A DNA stretch of 64,000 nucleotides from Actinomycetes bacterium (GCA_024641635.1 JAHECS010000002.1:62001-126000), one strand, 5' to 3'. Positions 28,808 to 38,496 are shown, counted from the stretch's first letter. Notes: generated from the letters alone by a model not told the origin. A program made the numbers and translations.

Positions 28808-29705
28808 CGGCGCCTCCCGTCAGCCGGAGGTACACGTCCTCCAGGGTCGGTCGCGACAGCGTGAGGTCCGGCAGCTCGACGCCGTGGTCCACGGCCCAGG
28901 TCGTGATGGTCTGCAGATCACGGGTCGGCTGGGTGGTCTCAACGACGACTCTCGCACCGTCCACCACCACCCCCTGCCCCAACGGCGGAAGGGCGGTCGA
29001 CTCCACGTCCGGCGGAAGGGAGAAGGCGATGACCCCGGTCGTCTCCTCGGCGACCAGGCTCGCCGGGGTCCCCATCGCCACGAGCCTTCCGCCGACGATC
29101 AGGGCCACGCGGTCCGCGAGCCTCTCGGCCTCCTCCATGTAGTGCGTGGTCAGCAGGATGGTGGTGCCGAGTTCCCTCAACGAGGCGATCAGGTCCCAGG
29201 CCCGGCGCCGCGCTCCGGGGTCGAAGCCGGTCGTCGGCTCGTCGAGGAACAGCAGTTCCGGGTCGCCGACCAGCCCGAGGGCGAGGTCGAGCCGGCGTCG
29301 CTGGCCCCCCGAGAGTGTCTTGGTTCGGGCGTCGGCCTTGTCGCCGAGGCCGACGAGGTCGATGACCTCGTCGGGGTCCCGGCGGCGTGGATACAGGCCC
29401 CCGTACATCGTCACCAGCTCACGGACGGAGAACTCCTCGTCGAAGCCAGCCTCCTGCAGCACGACGCCGATCCGCTCGCGGTAGGCCCGGCCGCCGTTGG
29501 CCGGATCGAAGCCGAGGACAGTGACCGAGCCCGACGTGCGTTCGCGATGTCCCTCGAGGATCTCCACGGTCGTCGTCTTGCCGGCGCCGTTGGGTCCGAG
29601 GAGGGCGAAGACCTCACCCGAGCCCACCGTGAAGTCAAGGTCGTCTACGGCCCGGAGATCGCCATACTCCTTGACCAGCCCAGACACGACGATGACGTCG
29701 TCCAC
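28794..29705 (-). CDS. ABC-2 type exporter ATPase
   Basis: About 303 residues of the DrrA/CcmA-type exporter ATPase family. Walker A GPNGAGKTT, the Q-loop VLQEAG, signature LSGGQRRRLD, Walker B LLFLDEPTTGFD and the switch histidine TTHYMEEAE are intact. The C-terminal ~80 residues resemble the accessory region of DrrA-like proteins. The start is uncertain: GTG at 29705 fits the family best, while an in-frame ATG at 29780 would extend almost to the divergent tRNA. It is cotranscribed with the fused permease. Confidence 0.87.
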   Translation of the reverse strand: MDDVIVVSGLVKEYGDLRAVDDLDFTVGSGEVFALLGPNGAGKTTTVEILEGHRERTSGSVTVLGFDPANGGRAYRERIGVVLQEAGFDEEFSVRELVTMYGGLYPRRRDPDEVIDLVGLGDKADARTKTLSGGQRRRLDLALGLVGDPELLFLDEPTTGFDPGARRRAWDLIASLRELGTTILLTTHYMEEAERLADRVALIVGGRLVAMGTPASLVAEETTGVIAFSLPPDVESTALPPLGQGVVVDGARVVVETTQPTRDLQTITTWAVDHGVELPDLTLSRPTLEDVYLRLTGGAGDDS

Positions 29706-29782
29706 GTCGACATTGTCCCGCCGGCGCCGGGCTGATGCAGTCTCAGAACGGGCCGGGAGCGGTGGATATCCTTCATCCACGC

Positions 29783-29854
29783 GCCCCTGTAGCTCAGTGG
29801 TAGAGCAACCGCCTTGTAAGCGGTAGGTCGTCAGTTCAAACCTGACCGGGGGCT
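29783..29854 (+). tRNA. tRNA-Thr (UGU anticodon)
   Basis: A 72-base cloverleaf. The acceptor arm GCCCCTG pairs with CGGGGGC; the D-arm contains AGCTCAGTGGTAGAGC, the anticodon loop is CTTGTAA with anticodon TGT, and the T-arm is GTCAG/CTGAC around TTCAAAC. The discriminator is T and the CCA end is not encoded. It decodes ACA. Confidence 0.96.
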
Positions 29855-29884
29855 CCGCCCCGCACGATCATCGAACCTGAGGGT

Positions 29885-30043
29885 CTACGTGCGCTCGGCC
29901 ATCCCCAGGATCTGCTCGCGCGTCATGGTGCCCGCGAGGTCAGGGTGAGTGGTCTCGACGTGCTGCCCGACGGCGGCGAGGAAGCCCTCCTCGTCCTCGG
30001 CCGTCACTGTCGCACCGCACGCGCATTGAGTCGTCAACGCCAT
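29885..30043 (-). CDS. Small DUF1059-like protein
   Basis: A 52-residue protein with a CACG motif near the start, an acidic DEEGFLAAVGQHVETTHPDL helix and MTREQILGMAE at the end, matching the DUF1059 pattern (Cys-x-Cys-Gly, His-x3-His, TREQ). GAGGAG lies nine bases before the ATG at 30043, better than for the ATG at 30052. The Cys/His arrangement suggests metal binding. Function unknown. Confidence 0.75.
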   Translation of the reverse strand: MALTTQCACGATVTAEDEEGFLAAVGQHVETTHPDLAGTMTREQILGMAERT

Positions 30044-30255
30044 CTCGATCATCTCCTCACGACGAGTCCGTCGTCGGTCGTCGTCGTCCCAACCTACGCC
30101 GCTCCTCGTGCGATTGTGAAGGCCGAGTCGCCGACTCCTACCCGGCGTCTCACCGACACTACGTCCGCACATCGTCAAAATGCATCACAAGCGCACAACC
30201 TGCCCCTAGTCTCCTCACCATCAGGGCATCTGAGCCCCTGCGCGGAGGAGGATCC

Positions 30256-31815
30256 GTGAACGAAAAGATGACAGCAGGCGGCGGCGTCGAATACACGCAC
30301 GCCGGCAAGGACTATTTCGAGAAGCGCGGACTCAAGCGCTATGCGGGAGCGACGGCCCTCTGGGGACTTGGCGTCGCCGCCGTCATCTCGGGTGACTTCT
30401 CGGGCTGGAACTTCGGCATCGGGAACGCCGGGTGGGGCGGCATGCTCGTTGCCACCATCCTCATCGGCCTGATGTACCTGCTGATGATCTACAGCATCTC
30501 CGAGATGTCCGCCGCCATGCCCCACACGGGGGGCGCCTACTCCTTCGCCCGATCGGCCATGGGCCCGTGGGGCGGCTTCATCACCGGATTCGCCGAGACG
30601 ATCGAGTACGTCATCACGACGGCTGTCGTCGGGACGTTCGCCGGGCTCTATGCGGATGCGATCATCCAGGACCTCTTCGACGTCTCCTGGCCGTTGTGGC
30701 TGTGGGTCATCATCTTCTATGCGATCTTCGTGACGTTGAACGCTGCCGGTGCCGCAGCGTCGTTCCGGTTCGCCCTGATCATCGCCATCCTCTCGCTGGC
30801 GGTGCTGGCGATCTTCTTCATCACGGCCCTCGTCTCTGGCTCGGTGGACTTCAGCCGCCTCATGGACATCGCGCCCGAGGAGGGCCAGTCGACGTTCCTG
30901 CCCTATGGCTTCGGCGGCATCTTCCTAGCCATGCCCTTCGCCATCTGGTTCTTCCTCGGCATCGAGGAGCTCCCGCTGGCGGCGGAGGAGACCCACACGC
31001 CGGCCAAGGACATCCCGAAGGGGTCGCTGGCCGGAATGTTCACGCTCCTCGTGTCGGCCTTCCTCGTGCTCATCCTCAATCCCGCTGTGGTGGGATCCGA
31101 GGCCATCGCCGGCAGCGGCGAGCCGATCCTCGACGGCTTCCGCGCCATCTTCCCGAACAGCAGCATCGCGGCACTCCTGTCGCTGATGGCGCTCACCGGC
31201 CTCGTGGCGTCCTTCCAGGGCATCATGTTCGCCGCGGGACGCAACGTGTACTCGCTGTCTCGGGCCGGCTACTACCCGAAGTTCCTGTCCCTCACCGGAG
31301 AGCGCAAGACGCCGTGGGTGGCGCTCCTCGCCAGTGCGATCGTCGGCGTGGTGCTCATCTTCGGGCTCGGCAACATCGCGTACGCGGACGCGGACGACCC
31401 GGCGGTCAGCGCCGCGAACGCCCTGCTCCTCATCGCGGTGTTCGGGGCCGTCATCGCCTACGTACTGCAGATGGTGTCCTTCCTCATCCTGCGCCGGAAG
31501 CTGCCGAACGCGGATCGTCCCTACCGCAGCCCGGTCGGCATCTGGGGCGCCCTCATCGCCGGCATCATCGCGCTGGTGACGCTCGTGCTCATGCCGTTCA
31601 ACACCGACTACCGCAGCGTCATCCTGTGGGTGGCGGTGGTGTACGTCATCGGGCTGGTCCTCTTCGCGGTCTTCGGGCGCAAGCGTCTGGTCCTGTCCCC
31701 CGAGGAGGAGTACGCGATCACCGGCGGCGTCCACGGTCACCCGGAGACGGAGGGCTACGACGTCACCGAGTCGCTCGAGGAGTCGGGCGAGCAGGAGTTC
31801 TTCGACAAGAAGTAG
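30256..31815 (+). CDS. APC-family permease, ethanolamine-permease type
   Basis: A 519-residue permease with about 12 membrane segments. The start, KRYAGATALWGLGVAAVISG then FSGWNFGI, and IEELPLAAEE near residue 237 match the ethanolamine permease branch of the APC family. It has a long hydrophilic acidic C-terminal tail. GTG start with AGGAGGAT just upstream, and a TAGTCT possible -10 about 40 bases before. A terminator-like hairpin follows. It lies 2.2 kb before the glutamine-synthetase-like gene, with an ABC pair in between; import of ethanolamine or a related amine is inferred from both family and context. Confidence 0.85.
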   Translation: MNEKMTAGGGVEYTHAGKDYFEKRGLKRYAGATALWGLGVAAVISGDFSGWNFGIGNAGWGGMLVATILIGLMYLLMIYSISEMSAAMPHTGGAYSFARSAMGPWGGFITGFAETIEYVITTAVVGTFAGLYADAIIQDLFDVSWPLWLWVIIFYAIFVTLNAAGAAASFRFALIIAILSLAVLAIFFITALVSGSVDFSRLMDIAPEEGQSTFLPYGFGGIFLAMPFAIWFFLGIEELPLAAEETHTPAKDIPKGSLAGMFTLLVSAFLVLILNPAVVGSEAIAGSGEPILDGFRAIFPNSSIAALLSLMALTGLVASFQGIMFAAGRNVYSLSRAGYYPKFLSLTGERKTPWVALLASAIVGVVLIFGLGNIAYADADDPAVSAANALLLIAVFGAVIAYVLQMVSFLILRRKLPNADRPYRSPVGIWGALIAGIIALVTLVLMPFNTDYRSVILWVAVVYVIGLVLFAVFGRKRLVLSPEEEYAITGGVHGHPETEGYDVTESLEESGEQEFFDKK

Positions 31816-31839
31816 CCCGTCAAGCACGAACGGGTGTGA

Positions 31840-31874
31840 CGAGGCGGGTCGCGACATGGGCGCGGCCCGCCTCG
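31840..31874 (+). terminator. Hairpin after the permease gene
   Basis: Fourteen-base arms (31840-31853 and 31861-31874) with one G-T pair and a seven-base loop, 25 bases after the permease stop. It separates the permease from the next gene, which has its own -10 element. Confidence 0.65.
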
Positions 31875-31893
31875 CGCGTTCCTGGCGACTGCG

Positions 31894-31899
31894 TACCGT
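31894..31899 (+). promoter_or_regulatory. Leaderless -10 element (TACCGT) for the ABC ATPase
   Basis: TACCGT, six bases, then the ATG at 31906, with no ribosome site between. Confidence 0.5.
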
Positions 31900-31905
31900 A
31901 GCCCC

Positions 31906-32601
31906 ATGCTCGAAGTCCGCGGCATCAGCCGTTCGTACGGCGAGCACGTCATCGTGCAGGACGTCAGCTTCCACGTGGAGCCCGGTCGCATGCTGGCGCT
32001 CCTCGGCCCCAACGGGTGCGGCAAGTCCACCACGCTGAAGGTCCTGTCCGGGGCCATCCAGGCCAGCGCCGGCACGTACACGGTCGACGGGCACGAGGGC
32101 GGCACCGACCATGCGCGACGTGCGACGGGATACGTGCCGGACACCCGCGGCGTCTTCCCTCGCCTGACCGGCGGCGAGCACCTCGAGCTGGCGGCGCGCC
32201 TCCACCACGCGGATGACTGGCGACAGCGGGCCGACGACCTCATCGAGCAGCTGGCCCTCGACGAGGTCGTCGACCTCCCGGCCGGCGCCTACTCGCACGG
32301 ACAGTCCCGGCGACTGTCGATGGCGATGGCGCTCGTCGCACGACCTCCTCTGCTCCTCGTCGACGAGCCGTTCGACGGGGTCGACCTCGAGGGCGTCGAC
32401 ACCATCACGGACCTCCTGATCGAGGCGCGAGCCGAGGGCGCCGCGCTCGTGCTCACCACTCATCTCCTCGACGCCGCCGTCATCGCCGACGAGGTAGCCG
32501 TCTTCCGGCACCACGAGCTGTCCGGGCCGCACCCGACCGGTCAGCTGCTGCAGGAGCACGGCACCCTGCAGGCCGCCTGGAAGCACCTGGCCCACGCATG
32601 A
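31906..32601 (+). CDS. ABC transporter ATPase
   Basis: A 231-residue ATPase with Walker A GPNGCGKST near residue 35 and Walker B LLLVDEPFDGVD near 145. The signature motif is degenerate: YSHGQSRRL replaces LSGGQ. The switch histidine lies in TTHLLDAA. It overlaps the following membrane protein by four bases (ATGA), so the two form an exporter-like pair. Location inside the amine cluster may be incidental, because the permease before it ends in a terminator. Confidence 0.87.
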   Translation: MLEVRGISRSYGEHVIVQDVSFHVEPGRMLALLGPNGCGKSTTLKVLSGAIQASAGTYTVDGHEGGTDHARRATGYVPDTRGVFPRLTGGEHLELAARLHHADDWRQRADDLIEQLALDEVVDLPAGAYSHGQSRRLSMAMALVARPPLLLVDEPFDGVDLEGVDTITDLLIEARAEGAALVLTTHLLDAAVIADEVAVFRHHELSGPHPTGQLLQEHGTLQAAWKHLAHA

Positions 32602-33974
32602 CCAACGCAGCGGCACCGGTCCTGGCCGGGCGCGGCCCCCTGCGCCCGCACCTGTCCGATGCGCGGCTGGGGATGCGCCACCAGTTCCGCAACAGCTGGC
32701 GGATGTCACGCGCCTTCGCCATCGGCGCGATCGTCATGACCGCCCTCATGCACGCCCTGGCCATGCTGACCGCCGCCCTCCACGCGAGGATCGGCACGAC
32801 GGATGTCACCGTCGAGATGGTGCTCCCGCTCGCCGCCGGCCTGTGGTCGGCGCTGGCACTGCTCCCGGCGCTCGGCGGCGGCGAGAGTGACGACCCGATG
32901 GCACTGGCTGCGGCTGGGGCCGGGCGGTCGTTCCGGTTCGGCGCGCGCTTCGCCTCCTCCCTCTCGGACGCCGGGCCCGGGCTGTTCGTGCCAGCGCTGG
33001 CACTCGTCGGCGCGGCGGTCGCCGGCTGGCCCGGCTGGCTGGCCGGACTGGCCCTGGCCTGGAACGGGCTGGCCGTCGGGCAGCTCAGCGGCGCGGCGTC
33101 CGCCATCCTCGTGGCCCGGGTCGGCCCGACGATCGCACTGGTCAGCGTCGCCGCCCTCGTGCTCCTGTCGGCCACCGTCCTTGCCACGACGGGGGTTGGT
33201 CCCGGCGCCTGGTGGCTCGCTGCGACGGCCCAGCCGGGCTACGCCCTCGTTCTGGTCGTCACCGGCCTGCTCGCCCTCGTGGGGGCGTGGGCCCTCAACC
33301 GGCCGGCAGAGCAGGTCGTGCGATCCGGCCGGACCGTCCGGATCCCCAAGACCGAGTTCGCGGCCGTTCTCGTCACCATGTTCATGGGCGTGAGCCGGTC
33401 GGTCATGGCGCGCAGCACCATCGTCACGGCCGTCATCACCCCACTCCTGGTCCGCAGCGCGGGGGCGGTGGTGACGGCCAGCATCGCCTTCTTCGTGACG
33501 GCGGCGGCAGCGGCCGTCCTCGGCGCCAACGGCTTCGCCTACGACGGCGGCGCCTCGGTGTGGCTCCTGGGCAAGGCGTCCCGGCTGCACATGGTCCTCG
33601 CCCGGATGATGACGACGACGGTGTGGGCGCTGCTCCTCGCCGTCGTCGCCGCCGTCAGCGCCGCCCTCGTCGGAGCCGCACCGCCCCTCCGGCTGCTCCC
33701 GCAGCTCGTCCTTGTCGCGATCGCGGCCGCGGCCGCCGGGATCGTCCCCTCCGTCACGCGCCCGGTCGCAACCGACTTCAACTCCTTCCGCGCCCAGCCG
33801 GCTCCGGTGGCGTCGGCGATCGGGACGCTCACACGATCCGTGGTCCTCACGACCGTGGTCCTCGCCGTCTCACTCCCGGTCGCGACCGCGGTCGTCATCG
33901 GCTACACCCTGCTGGCGGTCGGGCACGCACGCTGGCGGATGCGCGACCCCGTCGGCCTGGCCGCCCTCGCCTAG
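32598..33974 (+). CDS. Multispanning ABC transporter membrane protein
   Basis: A 458-residue, strongly hydrophobic protein with around ten predicted segments and few polar loops; one loop at about residue 245-260 carries RIPKTEFAAVLVTMF. It has no recognisable catalytic motif and only general resemblance to ABC-2 type permeases. Coupling to the upstream ATPase gene is the main evidence for its role. No substrate can be suggested. Confidence 0.72.
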   Translation: MTNAAAPVLAGRGPLRPHLSDARLGMRHQFRNSWRMSRAFAIGAIVMTALMHALAMLTAALHARIGTTDVTVEMVLPLAAGLWSALALLPALGGGESDDPMALAAAGAGRSFRFGARFASSLSDAGPGLFVPALALVGAAVAGWPGWLAGLALAWNGLAVGQLSGAASAILVARVGPTIALVSVAALVLLSATVLATTGVGPGAWWLAATAQPGYALVLVVTGLLALVGAWALNRPAEQVVRSGRTVRIPKTEFAAVLVTMFMGVSRSVMARSTIVTAVITPLLVRSAGAVVTASIAFFVTAAAAAVLGANGFAYDGGASVWLLGKASRLHMVLARMMTTTVWALLLAVVAAVSAALVGAAPPLRLLPQLVLVAIAAAAAGIVPSVTRPVATDFNSFRAQPAPVASAIGTLTRSVVLTTVVLAVSLPVATAVVIGYTLLAVGHARWRMRDPVGLAALA

Positions 33975-34054
33975 GCGGACGGACTGCGGCGATCGCCCGC
34001 CATGAGGGGCTCCGGTGCAGTTGAATGCGGCTACCCCCTCAGAGGAGAGACGCC

Positions 34055-35422
34055 ATGGCCCGTCCGCTTCCGCTCACAGCCGAGATGCTCCGCGAGGACG
34101 TCGAGGAAGGCCGGGTCGACACCGTCGCCGTGGCGATCACCGACATGCAGGGACGACTCCAGGGCAAGCGGATCGACGCCGACTACTTCGTCGACGAGGT
34201 CCTCACCGGCTACACCGAGGGATGCAACTACCTGCTCGCCGTCGACGTCGACATGAACACGGTGAACGGCTACGCCATGTCGTCGTGGGACAGCGGCTAC
34301 GGGGACATGGTCATGCGACCGGACCTCGCCACGCTTCACCGGGTGCCCTGGCAGCCCGGCACCGTCGGCGTGCTGTGCGACCTGGAGACCGAGGAGGGTG
34401 AGCCCGTCTACGCGTCGCCCCGTCAGATCCTCCGTCGGCAGCTCGATCGGCTCGATGCGGCCGGCCTCGGCGCCTACGTCGGGACCGAGCTGGAGTTCAT
34501 GGTCTTCCAGGACAGCTACGAGGAGGCGTGGCTGTCCGGCTACCGCGACCTCACGCCGGCGAATCTGTACAACGTCGACTACTCGATGCTCGGCACGGCC
34601 CGCGTCGAGCCCCTCCTCCGCCGCATCCGCCGCTCCATGACGGGGGCGGGCATGATCGTGGAGAGCGCCAAGGGCGAGTGCAATTTCGGGCAGCACGAGA
34701 TCGCCTTCAAGTACCAGAGCGCGCTGCGCACCTGCGACAACCACAGCATCTACAAGACCGGTGCCAAGGAGATCGCCGCCCAGGAGGGCATGGCGCTCAC
34801 CTTCATGGCCAAGTTCAACGAGCGCGAGGGCAACTCGTGTCACATCCATCTGTCCTTCCGCAGCGCGTCCGGTGAGATGGTCATGGCGGATCACCACGAC
34901 GCGGAGTTCGGGCTGTCCGACCTGGGCCGGGCCTTCATCGCCGGGCAGCTCGCCCACGCCCACGAGCTCACGCTCATGTACGCGCCCCAGATCAACTCGT
35001 ACAAGCGGTATGTCGAGGGCTCATTCGCCCCCACGGCCATCCGCTGGGGCCGCGACAACCGCACGTGCGCCTTCCGCCTCGTCGGACACGGCCAGTCCCT
35101 CCGACTCGAGAATCGCGTCCCCGGCGGTGACGTCAACCCGTACCTGGCCGTCGCAGGCATGGTGGCCGCCGGTCTCGACGGGATCGAGCGGAACCTGCCC
35201 CTCGAGGAGGCCTTCGTCGGGAACGCGTACGACAGCGACTCCACCCACGTGCCGTCGACCATGGGCGAGGCGCTGGCCGCCTGGGAGTCCTCGGACTGGG
35301 TGCGCAGCACCTTCGGGGCACAGGTTCACGAGCACTACTCGAACATGGCCCGCATCGAGCTCGCTGACTACGACCGCACGGTGACCGACTGGGAGCGCTT
35401 CCGCTCCTTCGAGAGGATTTAA
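34055..35422 (+). CDS. Glutamine synthetase-like gamma-glutamyl amine ligase
   Basis: A 455-residue type I glutamine-synthetase-fold enzyme of the GlnA3/GlnA4/PuuA class. The N-terminal beta-grasp has [12 protein letters not shown]; catalytic segments are GTELEFMVF (metal glutamates), [21 protein letters not shown] and the [14 protein letters not shown] region. It lacks the C-terminal adenylylation-type loop of true GlnA. Family members join glutamate to polyamines or ethanolamine using ATP. The ATG at 34055 follows a GAGGAGAG site; an upstream in-frame start lacks one. The flanking permease, aldehyde dehydrogenase, SDR and hydrolase favour gamma-glutamyl-ethanolamide or a polyamine adduct as product. 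Confidence 0.88.
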   Translation: MARPLPLTAEMLREDVEEGRVDTVAVAITDMQGRLQGKRIDADYFVDEVLTGYTEGCNYLLAVDVDMNTVNGYAMSSWDSGYGDMVMRPDLATLHRVPWQPGTVGVLCDLETEEGEPVYASPRQILRRQLDRLDAAGLGAYVGTELEFMVFQDSYEEAWLSGYRDLTPANLYNVDYSMLGTARVEPLLRRIRRSMTGAGMIVESAKGECNFGQHEIAFKYQSALRTCDNHSIYKTGAKEIAAQEGMALTFMAKFNEREGNSCHIHLSFRSASGEMVMADHHDAEFGLSDLGRAFIAGQLAHAHELTLMYAPQINSYKRYVEGSFAPTAIRWGRDNRTCAFRLVGHGQSLRLENRVPGGDVNPYLAVAGMVAAGLDGIERNLPLEEAFVGNAYDSDSTHVPSTMGEALAAWESSDWVRSTFGAQVHEHYSNMARIELADYDRTVTDWERFRSFERI

Positions 35423-35475
35423 TTGGCTCGCACATCGCGTCCACGGGATCCATCCCGACTTCGCCAGGAGCAGCC

Positions 35476-36834
35476 ATGCACGACGTGATCAACCCCGCCA
35501 CGGAGCAAGTCGTCGCTACCGTGCCCTCGACCGACGTGGAAGGCACCGATCGGGCCATCGCGCGCGCCCACGAGGCCCTCGCGGCATGGCAGGCGGTGGC
35601 GCCGGGCGACCGGGCGACTCTCCTGCGACGCTTCTCGGACGTCGTCCGCGACCACGTCGAGGAGCTCGCGCTGCTCGAGGTCGCCAACTCCGGCCACACG
35701 ATCGGCAACGCTCGGTGGGAGGCCAACAACGTCGCCAACGTGCTCGCGTACTACGCCGGTGCCCCCGAGCGGCTGTTCGGACGGCAGATCCCGGTTCCCG
35801 GCGGCATCGACGTGACCTTCAAGGAGCCCGTCGGCGTCGTGGGGATCATCGTGCCGTGGAACTTCCCCATGCCGATCGCCGGCTGGGGCTTCGCTCCGGC
35901 GCTCGCGGCCGGCTGCACCGTCGTCCTCAAGCCCGCCGAGCTCACCCCCCTCACGGCCATCCGAATCGGAGAGCTGGCGCTCGACGCCGGCATCCCCGAG
36001 GGCGTCTTCACCGTCGTCCCCGGCAAGGGCTCGGTGGTGGGACAGCGGTTCGTCGAGAACCCGCAGGTGCGGAAGATCGTCTTCACCGGCAGCACCGCCG
36101 TCGGGGAGCGGATCATGGCCGGCGCCGCGCCGCAGATGAAGCGCATCACCCTCGAGCTCGGCGGCAAGAGCGCGAACGTCATCTTCGCGGATGCCGACCT
36201 CGAGAAGGCGGCGGCGACGGCGCCGTACGGCGTCTTCGACAACGCCGGCCAGGACTGCTGCGCCCGCTCGCGGATCCTGGTCCAGCGATCGGTGTTCGAC
36301 CGGTTCATGGAGCTGTTCGAGCCGGCCGTGAAGGGTGTCGCGGTGGGCGACCCGGCGCTCGAGTCCACCGAGATGGGTCCGCTCATCTCCCGGGACCAGT
36401 ACGACACCGTCGCCTCGTTCGTCCCGGACGATGCCGATGTCGCGTTCCGGGGCGACTGCCCCACCGGGCCGGGCTTCTGGTTCCCGCCGACGGTGCTCGC
36501 CCCGGTGTCCCCGGATGCGACGGCCTTCCGTGAGGAGATCTTCGGCCCCGTCGTCGTCGTCACGCCCTTCGAGGACGAGGCCGACGCCGTCCGGCTCGCC
36601 AACGACTCCGACTACGGCCTGTCCGGGTCGATCTGGACGCGGGACATCGGGCGAGCGCTGCGCGTCTCGCGGGGCATCGAGTCCGGCAACCTGTCGGTGA
36701 ACTCGCACTCGTCCGTGCGCTACTGGACCCCCTTCGGCGGGTTCAAGCGATCGGGTCTCGGCCGCGAGCTGGGCCCGGATGCGCTGGACGCCTTCACGGA
36801 GACCAAGAACGTGTTCATCAGCACCGAGGACTAG
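35476..36834 (+). CDS. NAD(P)-dependent aldehyde dehydrogenase
   Basis: A 452-residue aldehyde dehydrogenase. It has [15 protein letters not shown] near residue 115, nucleotide-binding FTGSTAVG near 200, general base glutamate in [10 protein letters not shown] near 230 and catalytic cysteine in GQDCCARSR near 263. [15 protein letters not shown] closes the fold. It begins 53 bases after the ligase and ends eight before the SDR. In the proposed pathway it oxidises the gamma-glutamylated aldehyde to the acid. It could also serve the aminomuconate semialdehyde step missing from the kynurenine operon, which is less likely given its location. Confidence 0.92.
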   Translation: MHDVINPATEQVVATVPSTDVEGTDRAIARAHEALAAWQAVAPGDRATLLRRFSDVVRDHVEELALLEVANSGHTIGNARWEANNVANVLAYYAGAPERLFGRQIPVPGGIDVTFKEPVGVVGIIVPWNFPMPIAGWGFAPALAAGCTVVLKPAELTPLTAIRIGELALDAGIPEGVFTVVPGKGSVVGQRFVENPQVRKIVFTGSTAVGERIMAGAAPQMKRITLELGGKSANVIFADADLEKAAATAPYGVFDNAGQDCCARSRILVQRSVFDRFMELFEPAVKGVAVGDPALESTEMGPLISRDQYDTVASFVPDDADVAFRGDCPTGPGFWFPPTVLAPVSPDATAFREEIFGPVVVVTPFEDEADAVRLANDSDYGLSGSIWTRDIGRALRVSRGIESGNLSVNSHSSVRYWTPFGGFKRSGLGRELGPDALDAFTETKNVFISTED

Positions 36835-36842
36835 GAGAGGCC

Positions 36843-37622
36843 ATGTCACAGAGCAAGTGCAGTCGGCTCGAGGGCCGGGTCGCCGTCGTCACCGGCGGGG
36901 GAAGCGGCATCGGGCTGGCGACTGCCCGGCGGCTCGCCGACGAAGGCGCCAAGGTCGTGATCGGCGACATGGACCCGACCAGTGGCGAGGCGGCCGCCGC
37001 GGAGGTGGACGGGCTCTTCGTCCGCACCGACGTGACTGACGCCGACGACGTCGCGACGATGTTCCGTTCAGCCAAGGACACCTACGGCAGCGTCGACATC
37101 GCGTTCAACAACGCCGGCATCTCCCCTCCTGACGACGACTCGATCCTCGAGACCGGCATCGACGCCTGGCGTCGCGTCCAGGAGGTGAACCTCACCAGCG
37201 TCTACCTGTGCTGCAAGGAGGTGCTGCCCTACATGCTCGAGCAGGGCAAGGGCAGCATCATCAACACCGCGTCGTTCGTCGCCACCATGGCGGCCGCGAC
37301 CTCGCAGATCTCGTACACCGCGTCCAAGGGCGGGGTACTGGCGATGTCACGCGAGCTCGGTGTGCAGTTCGCGCGATCCGGCGTCCGCGTCAACGCGCTG
37401 TCGCCCGGGCCGGTCGCCACGCCGCTCCTCATGGAGCTCTTCGCCAAGGACCCCGAGCGCGCGGCGCGAAGGCTCGTGCACATCCCGCTCGGGCGCTTCG
37501 GCGAGCCCGAGGAGCTCGCGGCGGCGGTGGCCTTCCTCGCCAGCGACGACTCGTCCTTCATCACGGCCTCGAACTTCCTGGTCGACGGCGGCATCTCCGG
37601 CGCCTACGTCACCCCGCTCTAG
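36843..37622 (+). CDS. Short-chain dehydrogenase/reductase
   Basis: A 259-residue classical SDR: cofactor motif TGGGSGIG near residue 18, NNAG near 90, catalytic Ser in NTASFVA near 140, Tyr-x3-Lys in YTASKGG near 155-159 and the PG motif ALSPGPVATP. An aspartate after the second strand (IGDMD) suggests NAD preference. In the gamma-glutamyl-ethanolamide scheme it would oxidise the terminal alcohol to the aldehyde. GGAGAGG precedes the ATG. It is the last gene of this plus-strand unit, facing the repeat array. Confidence 0.9.
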   Translation: MSQSKCSRLEGRVAVVTGGGSGIGLATARRLADEGAKVVIGDMDPTSGEAAAAEVDGLFVRTDVTDADDVATMFRSAKDTYGSVDIAFNNAGISPPDDDSILETGIDAWRRVQEVNLTSVYLCCKEVLPYMLEQGKGSIINTASFVATMAAATSQISYTASKGGVLAMSRELGVQFARSGVRVNALSPGPVATPLLMELFAKDPERAARRLVHIPLGRFGEPEELAAAVAFLASDDSSFITASNFLVDGGISGAYVTPL

Positions 37623-37630
37623 CCCTCCCG

Positions 37631-37778
37631 CGAGTGGTCACTGCGCGCAGCCCCTTGCCTACCGCGAGTGGTCACTGCGCGCAGGCTCAAGCGACGCCGA
37701 GTGGTCACTGCGCGCAGGCCCAAGCGACGCCGAGTGGTCACTGCGCGCAGTTCCCCTCATGCGCGTTGTGACCACTCG
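37631..37778. repeat. 33-bp-period intergenic repeat array with inverted terminal copy
   Basis: Four identical 20-base direct copies of CGAGTGGTCACTGCGCGCAG start at 37631, 37665, 37698 and 37731, spaced by 13-14 bases (two spacers nearly identical, GCnCAAGCGACGC). An inverted, slightly diverged copy at 37761-37778 can pair with the last direct copy over 11 bases plus a further five. The array fills the gap between convergent genes, so it probably acts as a bidirectional terminator, or is a multicopy intergenic element. Confidence 0.9.
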
Positions 37779-37781
37779 CGA

Positions 37782-38492
37782 TCAGTGATGTGCGGCGAAG
37801 GCCTCCGCCGCTGCCACGAACGCACGCACCAGGGGCAGGTCGGACTCCCGGCGATCCGGGTGCTCGGGGTGCCACTGGACGCCGACGCAGAAGTCGGCAG
37901 CCGGGTCCTCGCAGGCCTCGATGGTCCCGTCGGCCGCCCAGCCGGTGACCCGGAGCTCCCCCGGCGAGTCCACCGCCTGGTGGTGGGAGGAGTTCACCAC
38001 CACCGGGTCCGTTCCGTACACGGCGGCGGACACCGAGTCGCTCGCGAATCGGGCCTCGTGATCGACGAAGGCTCCCGGACGCTCGCGATGGACGATCGTG
38101 CCGGGCGCGTCGGGCAGGTGCTGGATCAGCGTGCCGCCGTGGGCAACGGCCATGATCTGCAGGCCTCGGCAGATGCCGAGCACGGGCATGCCGAGCTCCC
38201 GGGCGCGGGTGTACAGGGCGAGCTCTGAGGCGTCCCGGCTGGCACGCGGGGCGTCCGCGGTCTCGTGCGGAGCGGCCGAGTAGCGCGAAGCATCGATGTC
38301 CGCGCCACCGGCCATGACGAGGCCGTCGAGCCGGTCGAGAGCGGCCACGTCCGGGTCCGGGGGCAGCAGCACGACGGTGGCCCCGCCCGCCCTGAGCAGG
38401 TCCACGTACCACTCGGGGATGAGCACGGCGGGCAGCTCCCAAGCGCCCCATCGGGCGGGCTCGAGGTAGCAGGTGAGGCCGACGACGGGCAT
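37782..38492 (-). CDS. Class I glutamine amidotransferase-like gamma-glutamyl hydrolase (PuuD-type)
   Basis: A 236-residue peptidase C26-type hydrolase. The nucleophile Cys lies in GICRGLQIM near residue 110, and the His and Glu of the triad in QWHPEHP near 210; GGADIDASRY matches PuuD-like enzymes, which cleave gamma-glutamyl amides after oxidation. It would release glutamate and the oxidised amine product. It is convergent with the dehydrogenase genes, four bases after the LacI gene, so probably cotranscribed with the regulator. Confidence 0.88.
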   Translation of the reverse strand: MPVVGLTCYLEPARWGAWELPAVLIPEWYVDLLRAGGATVVLLPPDPDVAALDRLDGLVMAGGADIDASRYSAAPHETADAPRASRDASELALYTRARELGMPVLGICRGLQIMAVAHGGTLIQHLPDAPGTIVHRERPGAFVDHEARFASDSVSAAVYGTDPVVVNSSHHQAVDSPGELRVTGWAADGTIEACEDPAADFCVGVQWHPEHPDRRESDLPLVRAFVAAAEAFAAHH

Positions 38493-38496
38493 GGCC

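Noticed and set aside
30925-32709. 594-codon minus-strand frame
   Set aside because: Antisense to the permease and ABC ATPase genes; low-complexity Arg/Glu/His composition.
34055-35422. Housekeeping glutamine synthetase GlnA
   Set aside because: The sequence resembles the GlnA3/GlnA4/PuuA class and sits with amine-catabolic genes.
37631-37778. CRISPR-like array
   Set aside because: Repeats are only 20 bases, two spacers are nearly identical and 13 bases long, and no cas genes are present.
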